Assembly: GCF_024298925.1 (NCBI RefSeq)
Contig: NZ_CP101283.1
Location: forward strand, 1,178,001-1,242,000
Reading direction: 5' to 3'
Length of the DNA stretch: 64,000 bases
Source of the DNA: Phenylobacterium sp. LH3H17
Lineage (GTDB): Bacteria > Pseudomonadota > Alphaproteobacteria > Caulobacterales > Caulobacteraceae
Both the position numbers and the translations under genes were made by a program. Below are positions 44,598 through 52,711 of the stretch, piece by piece. Position 1 is the stretch's first letter, and every line of letters starts with the position of its first letter. Under the pieces are notes generated by a model, which did not search any database, was not told the origin of the DNA, and worked only from the letters and a program-made list of their open reading frames with translations.

Positions 44598-46133
44598 CTA
44601 CCTGATCGCCGCGATCTCGTAGAGGAAGTCCACATAGCTCATGGTCGCGCCGACCAGGCCCTCGACCTTGGGATTGCTGGACTCGATCACGTAGTACTCG
44701 TTGGGCGCGTGTGCGCCGCTGCCGTGGCCCAGGCCGAACTGGCCGGCGGGAAGGCTGACGGGCGGTGAGGTGAAGACCGCCCCCGGCCAGGAGCCCGCCA
44801 GCCGCGGATAGACGGTCACCGCCGCGCCCAGGCGCTTGTAGGTGGCGATCTCGGCCTTGATCAGGCGGCTGTTCTCGTCGGTCTCGGTGGGGTCGTAGCC
44901 GCCCGTGACATTGACCTCGATGTCCTGGAAGCCGCGCTTGTCCAGGTGGGCGCGGATCTTGGCCACGGAGTCGGCCATGGTCTGGTTCGGCACCAGGCGG
45001 GTGTCGATCTTGGCCACCGCCCGGCCGGGCAGGATGGTCTTGCCGCCGGGGCCCGTATAGCCGGAGACCAGCCCCTCGATATTGATGGTCGGCTGGGAGG
45101 CCAGGCGCTCCAGGGTCTTGTCCCAGGCCAGGTCGTCGATCCAGTGGTCGACCCCCAGCGCCTTCTTTGCGTCGGCCTCGTTGAGCTGCTGGGCCGCCAT
45201 GGCCAGCAGCTCCTTCTCGCGCGCGGTGAGCGGCCGGACCCTCTCGAAATAGCCGTCCACCGCCGGAGTATTCCCGTCGGGCGTGACCAGGGTCTGCAGG
45301 GCCTGGACCAGCCGCCAGGCCGGGCTGTCCACCCGGGCCTTCTCGCTGGAGTGGATGTCGGTCTTGGGCCCGCGGCCCCACTTCGCCCCGCTGGCGACCA
45401 GTTCGAGCTCGGCTATGCCCTTGGCGCCCAGATTGACGCTGACCCCGCCATTGCTGGGGCTCTGCCAACCGGCCGGGATGACCACGCCCTCGCACGTCTT
45501 CAGCGCGGCCAGGACGTTGGGCTTGGTGACGATCTGGCGGAAGTTCGGGCTGCCGATCTCCTCCTCGCCTTCGCAGACCAGGACGATGTTGACCGGCGGC
45601 TTCTTGCCCGCGGCGCGGATGGCGTGCAGCCCGGCCAGGAAGGTGGCCTCCGGCCCCTTCTGGTTCACCGCCCCGCGGCCGACGATCACCTTGCCGAAGC
45701 CCGGCTTGTCGACGACCCGCGCCTCAAGCGGCGGGGAGCTCCACTCCGCCGGGTCGAACTGCTTCACGTCGTACATGAAGTAGATGCCGATGGTGCGCTT
45801 GGCGCCCGCGTCCAGGGTGGCGAAGACGCCGGGGTGGCCGTCGGTGGGGACCTTCTCGATGTGCTGGAAGCCGGCGTCCTTGGCCAGGGCCATCATGTAG
45901 TCGGCGCCCTTGTCCATGTCGCGGTTCTCCGCGGCGATGGAGGGCAGGGCGATCCAGTCCTGGATGCGCTTGACCGAGGCGTCGTACCCGGCCTCGGCCG
46001 CCTTGCGGATCGCGGCGAGGTCGCCGCTGGCGGCGAAGGTCAGGCCGGGTGCGAACAGCGCCGCGGCGGTTCCGCCGGCCAGCAGAGCGCGGCGGTTGTG
46101 GATCGGGCCAGCGGCCATGCGTTCGTTCGACAT
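44598..46133 (-). CDS. M20-family metallopeptidase, Tat-exported
   Basis: The 511-residue protein starts with a twin-arginine signal (HNRRALLAGGTAAALFAPGLTFAA). The M20 core has YFMYDVKQFD (in the position of the zinc His-x-Asp motif, here Tyr-x2-Asp), VCEGEEEIGSPNF with the catalytic Glu pair, and a dimerisation domain followed by GGKTILPGRAVAKIDTRLVPNQTM and GSGAHAPNEYYVIES with the last His ligand. The usual first ligand pattern GHxDV appears as FMYDVK, so the first His is replaced by Met or Tyr; metal binding may differ. It would act on peptides in the periplasm. The ATG at 46133 is chosen for the Tat signal. Confidence 0.85.
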   Translation of the reverse strand: MSNERMAAGPIHNRRALLAGGTAAALFAPGLTFAASGDLAAIRKAAEAGYDASVKRIQDWIALPSIAAENRDMDKGADYMMALAKDAGFQHIEKVPTDGHPGVFATLDAGAKRTIGIYFMYDVKQFDPAEWSSPPLEARVVDKPGFGKVIVGRGAVNQKGPEATFLAGLHAIRAAGKKPPVNIVLVCEGEEEIGSPNFRQIVTKPNVLAALKTCEGVVIPAGWQSPSNGGVSVNLGAKGIAELELVASGAKWGRGPKTDIHSSEKARVDSPAWRLVQALQTLVTPDGNTPAVDGYFERVRPLTAREKELLAMAAQQLNEADAKKALGVDHWIDDLAWDKTLERLASQPTINIEGLVSGYTGPGGKTILPGRAVAKIDTRLVPNQTMADSVAKIRAHLDKRGFQDIEVNVTGGYDPTETDENSRLIKAEIATYKRLGAAVTVYPRLAGSWPGAVFTSPPVSLPAGQFGLGHGSGAHAPNEYYVIESSNPKVEGLVGATMSYVDFLYEIAAIR

Positions 46134-46232
46134 CCCAGTCCCTCGGCGATTTGAGCGCAAGGATTAGGACGTCCGGATTCGCCGCACGGCAAGCAAGACC
46201 GGCGGATCGAAGTTCTCTGAACGATGGCCTGA

Positions 46233-46715
46233 TCAGGAGGGCGCGGGACCGTAGAAGTTCACCTGCTGGTCCCACCACTTTTCCGGGAAGCCGGCTTCCC
46301 AGGGGTAGAGGCCGGTCTCCACGTCGCGAAACACCAGTTGGAAGGCCCTCACGTCACTGTTCTGGCCGGTGGTCTTCCGGCGATGCCAAAGCGCGAAGTG
46401 CAGACGTCCGTGGCCAATCCAATACGGATCGATTTCCCGCCATGTCATCTTGCAGTCGTCCACCCGCCAAGTCTCCCTGTCCGCAAGGGCGAGCTCTCCG
46501 TTTTGAATCTGACGAAACGCCTCGGCCATCAAGCGATCGGCAAGATCCGCTGGAACGCCCGACACGACAATTTCGGGAGAGCCCAGCGTAGGCATCAAGC
46601 CGACGGAGTAGCTCCAGGATTCGGGCCCCTCGACCGGAATCACGACCCAACCGCGCTTGGCTACGGCGCTAAGAAGCCTCCGCCGGTATGACCACAAGCC
46701 AAACCACTTGAACAT
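46233..46715 (-). CDS. DUF4262-like protein
   Basis: The 160-residue protein matches the DUF4262 pattern: GWVVIPVEGPESWSYSVGL (the family's PYSVGL-type segment), TLGSPEIVVSGVPADLADRLMAEA, and YWIGHGRLHFALWHRR. A further YPWEAGFPEKWWDQQ near the end is typical. Function is unknown. Base composition looks less GC-rich than neighbours and the start codon is in a small palindrome (46707-46720) next to a large inverted repeat (46720-46760), so recent acquisition is possible. Confidence 0.75.
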   Translation of the reverse strand: MFKWFGLWSYRRRLLSAVAKRGWVVIPVEGPESWSYSVGLMPTLGSPEIVVSGVPADLADRLMAEAFRQIQNGELALADRETWRVDDCKMTWREIDPYWIGHGRLHFALWHRRKTTGQNSDVRAFQLVFRDVETGLYPWEAGFPEKWWDQQVNFYGPAPS

Positions 46716-46719
46716 TCAA

Positions 46720-46760
46720 GTTCTCCCAACAGCATAGCTTCAACTTGCTGTTGAGAGAAC
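46720..46760. promoter_or_regulatory. Large inverted repeat between ilvB and the DUF4262-like gene
   Basis: GTTCTCCCAACAGCA (46720-46734) faces TGCTGTTGAGAGAAC (46746-46760): 14 of 15 positions pair, with an 11-nt A/T-rich loop. It abuts a smaller palindrome CTTGAA-CA-TTCAAG (46707-46720) that holds the ATG of the DUF4262-like gene. It can be a hairpin in the 5' leader or an operator. No long T-tract follows on either strand, which argues against a simple terminator. Confidence 0.55.
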
Positions 46761-46788
46761 AAAACGTCAACATAGGCAGTGCGGCCGC

Positions 46789-48585
46789 TTAGACCAGGCG
46801 CCTGCCCGCGTCGTCGATGATCGAGCCCAGGTCGCGGGCTTCCTCGGCCATGATCATCTCGTTGTGGGCCTTGCCCGAGGGGATCATCGGGAAGCAGTTC
46901 TCTTCCTTGGTCACCCGGCAGTCGAACAGGACGGGGCCGTCATACTCGACCATCTCGACGATCTTGGCGTCCAGCTCGTCGGGGTGCTCGGCGCGCAGGC
47001 CCAGGCAGCCGAAGGCCTCGGCCATCTTCACGAAGTCGGGCAGGCTGGACGAATAGGAGTGGCTGTAGCGCTCGCCGTGCAGCAGCTGCTGCCATTGGCG
47101 GACCATGCCCATCCACTCGTTGTTCAGGATGAAGATCTTGATCGGCAGGCCGTACTGAACCGCCGTCGACATCTCCTGCATGGTCATCTGGACGCTGGCG
47201 TCGCCGGCGATGTCGATGACCAGGGCGTCGCGGTGGGCCATCTGCACGCCGACCGCGGCCGGCAGGCCGTAGCCCATGGTTCCCAGGCCCCCGGACGTCA
47301 TCCAGTGGTTGGGCTTGTCGAAGTGGTAGTACTGGGCCGCCCACATCTGGTGCTGGCCGACCTCGGTGGTGATGAAGGTCTCGCGGTGCTTGGTCAGCTC
47401 GTACAGTCGCTCGACGGCGTGCTGCGGCTTGATCAGGTTTGCGTCGGGCTTGTAGCGGAACGACTGGCGCGCGCGCCAGGCCTCGATCTGCCGCCACCAG
47501 TCGTCCATGGCGCTCTTGTCGGTGGAGAGGTTGCGGCTCTTCCAGGCGGCGATCAGGTCCTCCAGCACGCTCCCGGCGTCGCCGACGATGCCGATATCGG
47601 CGCGAACGTTCTTGGAGATCGACGAGGCGTCGATGTCGATGTGGATCTTCTTCGAGGTGGGCGCGAAGGCGTCCAGGCGGCCGGTCACCCGGTCGTCGAA
47701 CCGCGCGCCGACGGCGATCATGACGTCGCAGTCGTGCATGGCGTTGTTGGCCTCGAACGAGCCGTGCATGCCCAGCATGCCCAGCCAGGCCGGATCGGAC
47801 GCCGGGAAGGCGCCCAGGCCCATCAGGGTGGAGGTGACCGGCGCGCCGGTCAGCTTGGCGAACTCGGCCAGCAGCTCGGCTGCGCGGGGGCCAGCGTTGA
47901 TGACGCCGCCGCCGGTGTAGAGGATCGGCCGCCGGGCGCCGGCGATCATGGCCGCGGCCTCGGCGATCCTGGCCGGATCGCCCTTGGTGCGCGGGCGATA
48001 GTCGTGGGCGTGGACCACGTCCTTGGGGCCCTGATAGACGCCCCTCGAGAACTGGACGTCCTTGGGAATGTCGATGACCACCGGCCCCGGACGGCCCGAG
48101 GTGGCGATGTGGAAGGCCTCGTGCATGATCCGCGGCAGGTCGGCCACGTCCTTGACCAGGTAGTTGTGCTTGGTGATCGACCGGGTGATGCCGATGGTGT
48201 CGCATTCCTGGAAGGCGTCGGTGCCGATCAGGTGGGTGGCGACCTGGCCGGTGATGACGATCAGCGGGATCGAGTCCATCAGGGCGTCGACGATGCCGGT
48301 GACCGCGTTTGTCGCGCCGGGGCCGGAGGTGACCAGGACCACCCCGGGCTTGCCGGTGGAGCGGGCATAGCCCTCGGCGGCATGGGTCGCGCCCTGCTCA
48401 TGGCGGACCAGGACGTGCTGCAGGCGCGGCTCGGAGAACAGGGCGTCATAGATCGGCAGGACCGCCCCGCCCGGATAGCCGAACAGCACCTCCACGCCCT
48501 GATCGATGAGCGAGCGGACGACGATCTCCGCGCCGGTCAGGGTTTCGACGGTGGCTTCGGCTTCGATGGTCTGGTGGGCGGTCAT
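46789..48585 (-). CDS. ilvB: Acetolactate synthase large (catalytic) subunit
   Basis: The 598-residue thiamine-diphosphate enzyme joins two pyruvates, or pyruvate and 2-oxobutyrate, for valine, leucine and isoleucine synthesis. The cofactor-activating Glu region is FGYPGGAVLPIYDAL with RHEQGATHAAEGYAR; the FAD-binding middle domain follows, and the diphosphate motif is GDASVQMTMQEMSTAV with LNNEWMGMVRQWQ. The length is usual. Upstream (48611-48712) is a leader-peptide attenuator. The normal partner ilvH is 5.7 kb downstream, not adjacent. Confidence 0.97.
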   Translation of the reverse strand: MTAHQTIEAEATVETLTGAEIVVRSLIDQGVEVLFGYPGGAVLPIYDALFSEPRLQHVLVRHEQGATHAAEGYARSTGKPGVVLVTSGPGATNAVTGIVDALMDSIPLIVITGQVATHLIGTDAFQECDTIGITRSITKHNYLVKDVADLPRIMHEAFHIATSGRPGPVVIDIPKDVQFSRGVYQGPKDVVHAHDYRPRTKGDPARIAEAAAMIAGARRPILYTGGGVINAGPRAAELLAEFAKLTGAPVTSTLMGLGAFPASDPAWLGMLGMHGSFEANNAMHDCDVMIAVGARFDDRVTGRLDAFAPTSKKIHIDIDASSISKNVRADIGIVGDAGSVLEDLIAAWKSRNLSTDKSAMDDWWRQIEAWRARQSFRYKPDANLIKPQHAVERLYELTKHRETFITTEVGQHQMWAAQYYHFDKPNHWMTSGGLGTMGYGLPAAVGVQMAHRDALVIDIAGDASVQMTMQEMSTAVQYGLPIKIFILNNEWMGMVRQWQQLLHGERYSHSYSSSLPDFVKMAEAFGCLGLRAEHPDELDAKIVEMVEYDGPVLFDCRVTKEENCFPMIPSGKAHNEMIMAEEARDLGSIIDDAGRRLV

Positions 48586-48610
48586 TTCGGCGGGACCTTG
48601 GTTGGGCCAT

Positions 48611-48633
48611 TAAAAAAGGCCCGCGAGGGGCCT
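48611..48633 (-). terminator. Attenuator terminator in the ilvB leader
   Basis: On the minus strand GGCCC-CTCGC-GGGCC is followed by TTTTTT, a compact intrinsic terminator placed 26 nt before the ilvB ATG rather than after a gene. Its 5' arm shares CAGGCC with a complement GGCCTG at the end of the leader reading frame (48669-48674), which could form an antiterminator. Confidence 0.8.
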
Positions 48634-48667
48634 GGTGCAAGCGACCTTTTACGGGCTGACGACGAGG

Positions 48668-48712
48668 TCAGGCCGCTACGGGTCGCTCGGGGAGTACAAG
48701 AATCTCGCGCAC
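48668..48712 (-). CDS. ilv leader peptide (14 residues)
   Basis: The short frame reads (V/M)REILVLPERPVAA then TGA. Residues 4-7 are Ile-Leu-Val-Leu, the amino acids made by the pathway. A GGAG lies 7 nt before the GTG start. Its stop is 35 nt before the terminator stem of the attenuator. Stalling at the Ile-Leu-Val-Leu codons would leave GGCCTG near the stop free to pair with CAGGCC and break the terminator. This is the classic amino-acid attenuation design; the sequence shows it, function is inferred. Confidence 0.8.
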   Translation of the reverse strand: MREILVLPERPVAA

Positions 48713-48756
48713 GCGCGTTCTCCGAAAGGATTGGACGGCGTCATGACATGCCCCCG

Positions 48757-49686
48757 TCAGGCCGTCAAGACAGGGTGGAGCGCAAGAAACTGCCCCCATT
48801 GGTCCTGAGCCGCCATGGAGTCGATGCGCGGCCAGCCGGCCATCTGGCCCCGCAGCCAGGTCGATTGGCGCTTGGCGTAGCGTCGGGTTTCGCGCTGGGC
48901 GGCGTCGATCGCCGTCTCAAGGCTGGTCTCGCCGCGCAGGTGGGCGGCCAGTTCGCGGTAGCCCACGGCCTTCATGGCGGGCAGGTCGGGGGAGAGGTCG
49001 CGGGCGGCGAGGGCGGCGACCTCCGGAAGCGCGCCCTGGCCGATCATGGCCTCTAGCCGCGCGTCGCAGCGGGCATAGAGGGCCTCGCGCGGCGGCTCCA
49101 GGGCGACCGCATTCCAGGCGTCGGCCGCCAGGATCGGCGAGGTCCGAGCTTGCCAGTCGCTCAGCGCCGTCCCGGTGGCGGCGAACACCTCCCAGGCGCG
49201 GACCAGGCGCTGGCGGTCGCCGAGAGCGATACGACCGGCGGCGGCCGGATCGGCTTCCCCCAGCCGGGCGCGGAAGGCGTCCTCGCCCAGGGTGTCGAAC
49301 TCGGCCTGGGCCTGTTCTCGAGCCGCGGCGGGGATCGTGGGGATGTCGGCAAGACCATCGGTCAGGGCCGTGAAGTAGAGCCCGGTGCCGCCGACAACCA
49401 CGGCGGGGCGGCCGCGCGCGGCGATCTCGTCCAGCACCCCGGTCGCCGCGCGGACCCAGCGACCGACCGACCAGCCGTCGGCGGCGTCGGCGATCCCGAA
49501 CAGGTGGTGGGGCGCCTGGGCCTCCTCCTCCGGCGACGGGCGGGCGCTCAGGACCCGCAGGTCGGCGTAGAGCTGCAGGGCGTCGGCGTTGACGATCTCA
49601 GCCCCGATCGTCCGCGCCAGGCGCAGGGCGAGCGCCGACTTGCCGCTTGCCGTGGGCCCGGCGATCAGCCAGATGCGGGGCTCCAT
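48757..49686 (-). CDS. miaA: MiaA, tRNA dimethylallyltransferase
   Basis: MiaA adds the dimethylallyl group to A37 of tRNAs reading U-starting codons. The 309-residue protein has the P-loop AGPTASGKS (residues 9-17), the family segments [14 protein letters not shown] and [16 protein letters not shown], and the C-terminal [17 protein letters not shown]. The ATG at 49686 is chosen since [15 protein letters not shown] is the normal MiaA start; the frame upstream is antisense to serB. Its start codon overlaps that of divergent serB by two bases. It lies directly upstream of the ilv leader. Confidence 0.95.
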   Translation of the reverse strand: MEPRIWLIAGPTASGKSALALRLARTIGAEIVNADALQLYADLRVLSARPSPEEEAQAPHHLFGIADAADGWSVGRWVRAATGVLDEIAARGRPAVVVGGTGLYFTALTDGLADIPTIPAAAREQAQAEFDTLGEDAFRARLGEADPAAAGRIALGDRQRLVRAWEVFAATGTALSDWQARTSPILAADAWNAVALEPPREALYARCDARLEAMIGQGALPEVAALAARDLSPDLPAMKAVGYRELAAHLRGETSLETAIDAAQRETRRYAKRQSTWLRGQMAGWPRIDSMAAQDQWGQFLALHPVLTA

Positions 49687-50578
49687 GCAGATCGCCCTTA
49701 CCCTCGTCAGTCCCGACCCAGACGCGGCCTCGCTCGCCGTCGCCACATTGACCCCAGCGCTCGCAGGCGCGCACGCTCGCGTCAAGGAGCCCAGGATCCT
49801 GGGCCCGGGCGCCGTGGACCTGCTGGTGGAGGCCGACGCTGTCGCCTCGGTGCGCGCCGCCGCCGAGGCCGCCCTCGCCGACCGGCCCATCGACATCTGC
49901 GTCCAGCCCTGGAACGGGCGGAAGAAGCGCCTGCTGATCGCCGACATGGATTCGACCATCATCGGCTGCGAGTGCATCGACGAACTGGCCGACTTCGCCG
50001 GTGTGAAGGATCAGGTCTCGGCCATCACCGAGCGGGCCATGCGCGGCGAGCTGGACTTCGAGGCGGCCCTGCGCGAGCGGGTCGCGATGCTGAAGGGCCT
50101 GCCCCTCGCCGACCTGCAGCGGGCCTATGACGAGCGCGTGCGGCTCAATCCTGGGGCGCGGACCCTGGTGCGGACCATGACGGCGAACGGGGCAAAGGCC
50201 TTCCTGGTCTCGGGCGGGTTCAACTTCTTCACCTCGCGGGTGGCGCAGGCGGCGGGCTTCCAGGCCAACCGCGCCAACACCCTGGTCGAGGCCGGCGATC
50301 TCCTGGCGGGCACGGTGGGCGAGCCGATCCTGGGACGCGAGGCCAAGCTGGCGGCGCTGCGGGAGGAGGCTTCGACGCTGGGCCTCGACATGGCCGCGAC
50401 CCTGGCCATCGGCGACGGCGCCAACGACCTGGCGATGATCGAGGCCGCAGGCCTCGGCGTGGCCTATCGCGCCAAGCCGATCGTGGCGGCCCAGGCCGAC
50501 GCCAAGGTCGACCATGCCGACCTGACGGCCGTACTGCACTTCCAGGGCTATGCGGCGTCCGAGTTCGTTACGGACTGA
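49685..50578 (+). CDS. serB: SerB, phosphoserine phosphatase
   Basis: SerB removes phosphate from O-phosphoserine, the last step of serine synthesis. The 297-residue protein has an N-terminal ACT-like region (1-75) and a HAD core with nucleophile Asp87 in [18 protein letters not shown], the Ser in [11 protein letters not shown], and [23 protein letters not shown]. Its ATG shares two bases with the ATG of divergent miaA (CATG, 49684-49687). It is followed by a HAD phosphatase 50 bp downstream. Confidence 0.96.
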   Translation: MQIALTLVSPDPDAASLAVATLTPALAGAHARVKEPRILGPGAVDLLVEADAVASVRAAAEAALADRPIDICVQPWNGRKKRLLIADMDSTIIGCECIDELADFAGVKDQVSAITERAMRGELDFEAALRERVAMLKGLPLADLQRAYDERVRLNPGARTLVRTMTANGAKAFLVSGGFNFFTSRVAQAAGFQANRANTLVEAGDLLAGTVGEPILGREAKLAALREEASTLGLDMAATLAIGDGANDLAMIEAAGLGVAYRAKPIVAAQADAKVDHADLTAVLHFQGYAASEFVTD

Positions 50579-50628
50579 AGCCGGGTTTGATTTCACCGCG
50601 ACGCTCGAAGTCCGTTAGGGGAGGGCCC

Positions 50629-51291
50629 ATGAGCTTGCCCCGCACACCTAAGGCCGTCGTGTTCGACATGGACGGCCTGCTCTGCGACACCGAAGTGGTC
50701 TATCGCGACGCCATGATGGCGGTGGCCGCGGAGCACGGCCATGACATGCCGCTCAGCCTGTTCCAGAGCATGATCGGCCTGCCGGGGCCGTCCGGCGACC
50801 AGAAGGTGCTCGACCACTTCGGCGCCGACTTCCCGATCCTCAAGTTCAATAGCCGCGTGACGGAATTGGTCGACGCCGCCTGCGCGACCGGGATCGCGCT
50901 CAAGGCCGGGGCGCTCGAATTGCTGGACCATCTCGATGAGATCGGCCTGCCCCGGGCCATCGCCACCTCATCCAGCCACCGGTCGGTCGAGGCCCATCTG
51001 GGCCACAGCGGCGTAATCCCGCGATTCGACACCATCGTCGCCCGTGGCGACTACGCGCGAGGCAAGCCGCACCCCGACCCGTTCCTCACCGCCGCCGGGC
51101 GGCTTGGCGTCGCGCCCGAGCATTGCCTGGCCCTGGAGGACAGCCACAACGGCGTGCGCGCGGCGTCCTCGGCGGGAATGATGACCATCATGGTCCCGGA
51201 CCTGCTCGACCCCACCTTGGAGATCGAGGGCCTCTGCATCCGCATCGCCCGCGACCTGCATGAGGTCCGCGACCTGCTGGCGCGCCACTAA
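50629..51291 (+). CDS. HAD-superfamily phosphatase (beta-phosphoglucomutase-like)
   Basis: The 220-residue protein has the HAD motifs VVFDMDGLLCDTE (nucleophile Asp13, acid Asp15), ATSSSHRSVEAHL, and GKPHPDPF with LALEDSHNGVRAASSAG. A four-helix cap follows motif 1, as in subfamily IA sugar-phosphate phosphatases and beta-phosphoglucomutases. GGGGAGGG precedes the ATG at 50629. The substrate is unknown. It follows serB by 50 bp and may be co-transcribed. Confidence 0.85.
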   Translation: MSLPRTPKAVVFDMDGLLCDTEVVYRDAMMAVAAEHGHDMPLSLFQSMIGLPGPSGDQKVLDHFGADFPILKFNSRVTELVDAACATGIALKAGALELLDHLDEIGLPRAIATSSSHRSVEAHLGHSGVIPRFDTIVARGDYARGKPHPDPFLTAAGRLGVAPEHCLALEDSHNGVRAASSAGMMTIMVPDLLDPTLEIEGLCIRIARDLHEVRDLLARH

Positions 51292-51293
51292 GG

Positions 51294-52094
51294 CTAGGGC
51301 GCCGGATTGGAGCTGGCCTGGCCGCCGGGTCCAGGCGCAGCCTTGAAGCGCTCGACCACCGCCTTCACGACGTTCGACGGAATGGCGAAGGAGAGGCCCG
51401 CGCCCGGGTCGCCCCGGCTCTCGCGGGAGGACGCCAGGCCGATCACCTCGCCCCCGGCGTTGAGCAGCGGGCCGCCCGAGCCGCCGGTGGTCAGGGCCGC
51501 GTCCGTCTGGATATAGGCCACCACGGGTCCGCGCAGCGCGCCGTCGGCGAACCGAGCCTCGCCCATCGGACTGGCCGGACGTCCGATCTGGCGGTTGACC
51601 GCCGAGACGATCCCCGACGTGGCGGTGCCCGCGAGGCCGAAGGGGGCGCCCATCAGCACCACCGGCTGGCCGGCGCGGACCAGGTTGCTGTCGGCGAACG
51701 AGAGCGCCTTCATCGGCTTCCCTGGGGTGGTGCGGAACACCGCCACGTCGACGGTTTCGTCCACTCCCACCAGTTCGGCGCGGGCGACGCTGCCGTCGGC
51801 GAACACGGCGTTGACCACCGGCATGCCGCCGGTGACATGGGCGGCGGTGACGATCAGGCCATCGGTGGTGACCACGAAACCCGACCCCATGGGCATGGCT
51901 TCGCCGTCACTCGAGACGCTCAGCATCACGGTGGCCGCCTGGGCCTTCTCGACGGCGCTGACGAAACCGACGCCAGGCTTCACACGGCCGCCGCCGTCAT
52001 CGTCGCCGCCGCGCGAGAACGCCACGATCAGCAGGATGAGGATGATCAGGCCGATGGCCCCCGCGGCGGCGAGAAGAAGCTGTTGGGTGCGCAT
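51294..52094 (-). CDS. DegP-like trypsin-fold serine protease without PDZ domain
   Basis: The 266-residue protein has a signal anchor (LLLAAAGAIGLIILILLIVAF) and a trypsin-like domain with His86 in TAAHVTGG, Asp116 in ETVDVAVF and Ser206 in TTGGSGGPLL. It ends soon after the protease domain, so the PDZ domains of HtrA/DegP are missing. It would act in the periplasm, tethered to the inner membrane. It lies in the order hflK-hflC-GNAT-protease, where many proteobacteria have hflK-hflC-degP. The ATG at 52094 follows the Tat-less, Lys-free start MRTQQLLL. Confidence 0.85.
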   Translation of the reverse strand: MRTQQLLLAAAGAIGLIILILLIVAFSRGGDDDGGGRVKPGVGFVSAVEKAQAATVMLSVSSDGEAMPMGSGFVVTTDGLIVTAAHVTGGMPVVNAVFADGSVARAELVGVDETVDVAVFRTTPGKPMKALSFADSNLVRAGQPVVLMGAPFGLAGTATSGIVSAVNRQIGRPASPMGEARFADGALRGPVVAYIQTDAALTTGGSGGPLLNAGGEVIGLASSRESRGDPGAGLSFAIPSNVVKAVVERFKAAPGPGGQASSNPAP

Positions 52095-52132
52095 CGGCTT
52101 GCTCCGGACGATTTGGCTCCCGCCAAAGCGCC

Positions 52133-52711
52133 TCAAGCTGCAGCTTGGTTCCCCTGGATGTCGATCCAGTAGTGCAGGGCGGTCTCGCCGCCATGCCAGA
52201 GGTGCGGGACGGAGCCGCTCAGCACGCCGCCGTTCTTCTCGATCACCCGGATGGAAGCGAGGTTCTGAGCGCTGACCGTCAGCAGGACGCGCTTCAACGG
52301 CAGGTTGGCGGCGATCCAGACCAGGGTTTCGGCGAGCATGGCGCTGGCCAGGCCCTGTCCGCGGGCCGAGGGGCGCACGGCGTAGCCCACATGTCCGCCC
52401 ACCTGCTCGAGATTGGCGTTCAGCCGGTGCCGGATTCCGACCGAGCCCAGGAAGGTCTCGCCCTCGACGCACCAGAGGGTGGTGGCCGGAACCATCTCGC
52501 CCTGACTGCCGTCGGGCAGGGTGATGTGGCTGGGCGGATTGTCGAAGCTGGCCACATAGGCGCCGGGGTCCGCCGCCACGGCGGCGATGGTCTCCGGCGT
52601 CTCAGGCCGCAAGGTGTCGCGGGAAAAGCCCTCGCGCATCGCATCGATGAACGAGGGCATGTAGGCGAGCGCGGGGGCGACGAGGGTCGCCTTAGCGAGC
52701 GTTGGGGCCAC
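52133..52711 (-). CDS. GNAT-family N-acetyltransferase
   Basis: The 192-residue protein has the GNAT core GGHVGYAVRPSARGQGLASAMLAETL and RVLLTVSAQNLASIRVIEKNGGVL, closest to the RimJ/RimL-like acyltransferases. Start is uncertain: a GTG at 52711 overlaps the hflC stop (coupled translation) and an ATG at 52660 gives 175 residues. It is placed between hflC and the DegP-like protease on the same strand, so it is likely in their operon. The substrate is unknown. Confidence 0.75.
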   Translation of the reverse strand: MAPTLAKATLVAPALAYMPSFIDAMREGFSRDTLRPETPETIAAVAADPGAYVASFDNPPSHITLPDGSQGEMVPATTLWCVEGETFLGSVGIRHRLNANLEQVGGHVGYAVRPSARGQGLASAMLAETLVWIAANLPLKRVLLTVSAQNLASIRVIEKNGGVLSGSVPHLWHGGETALHYWIDIQGNQAAA

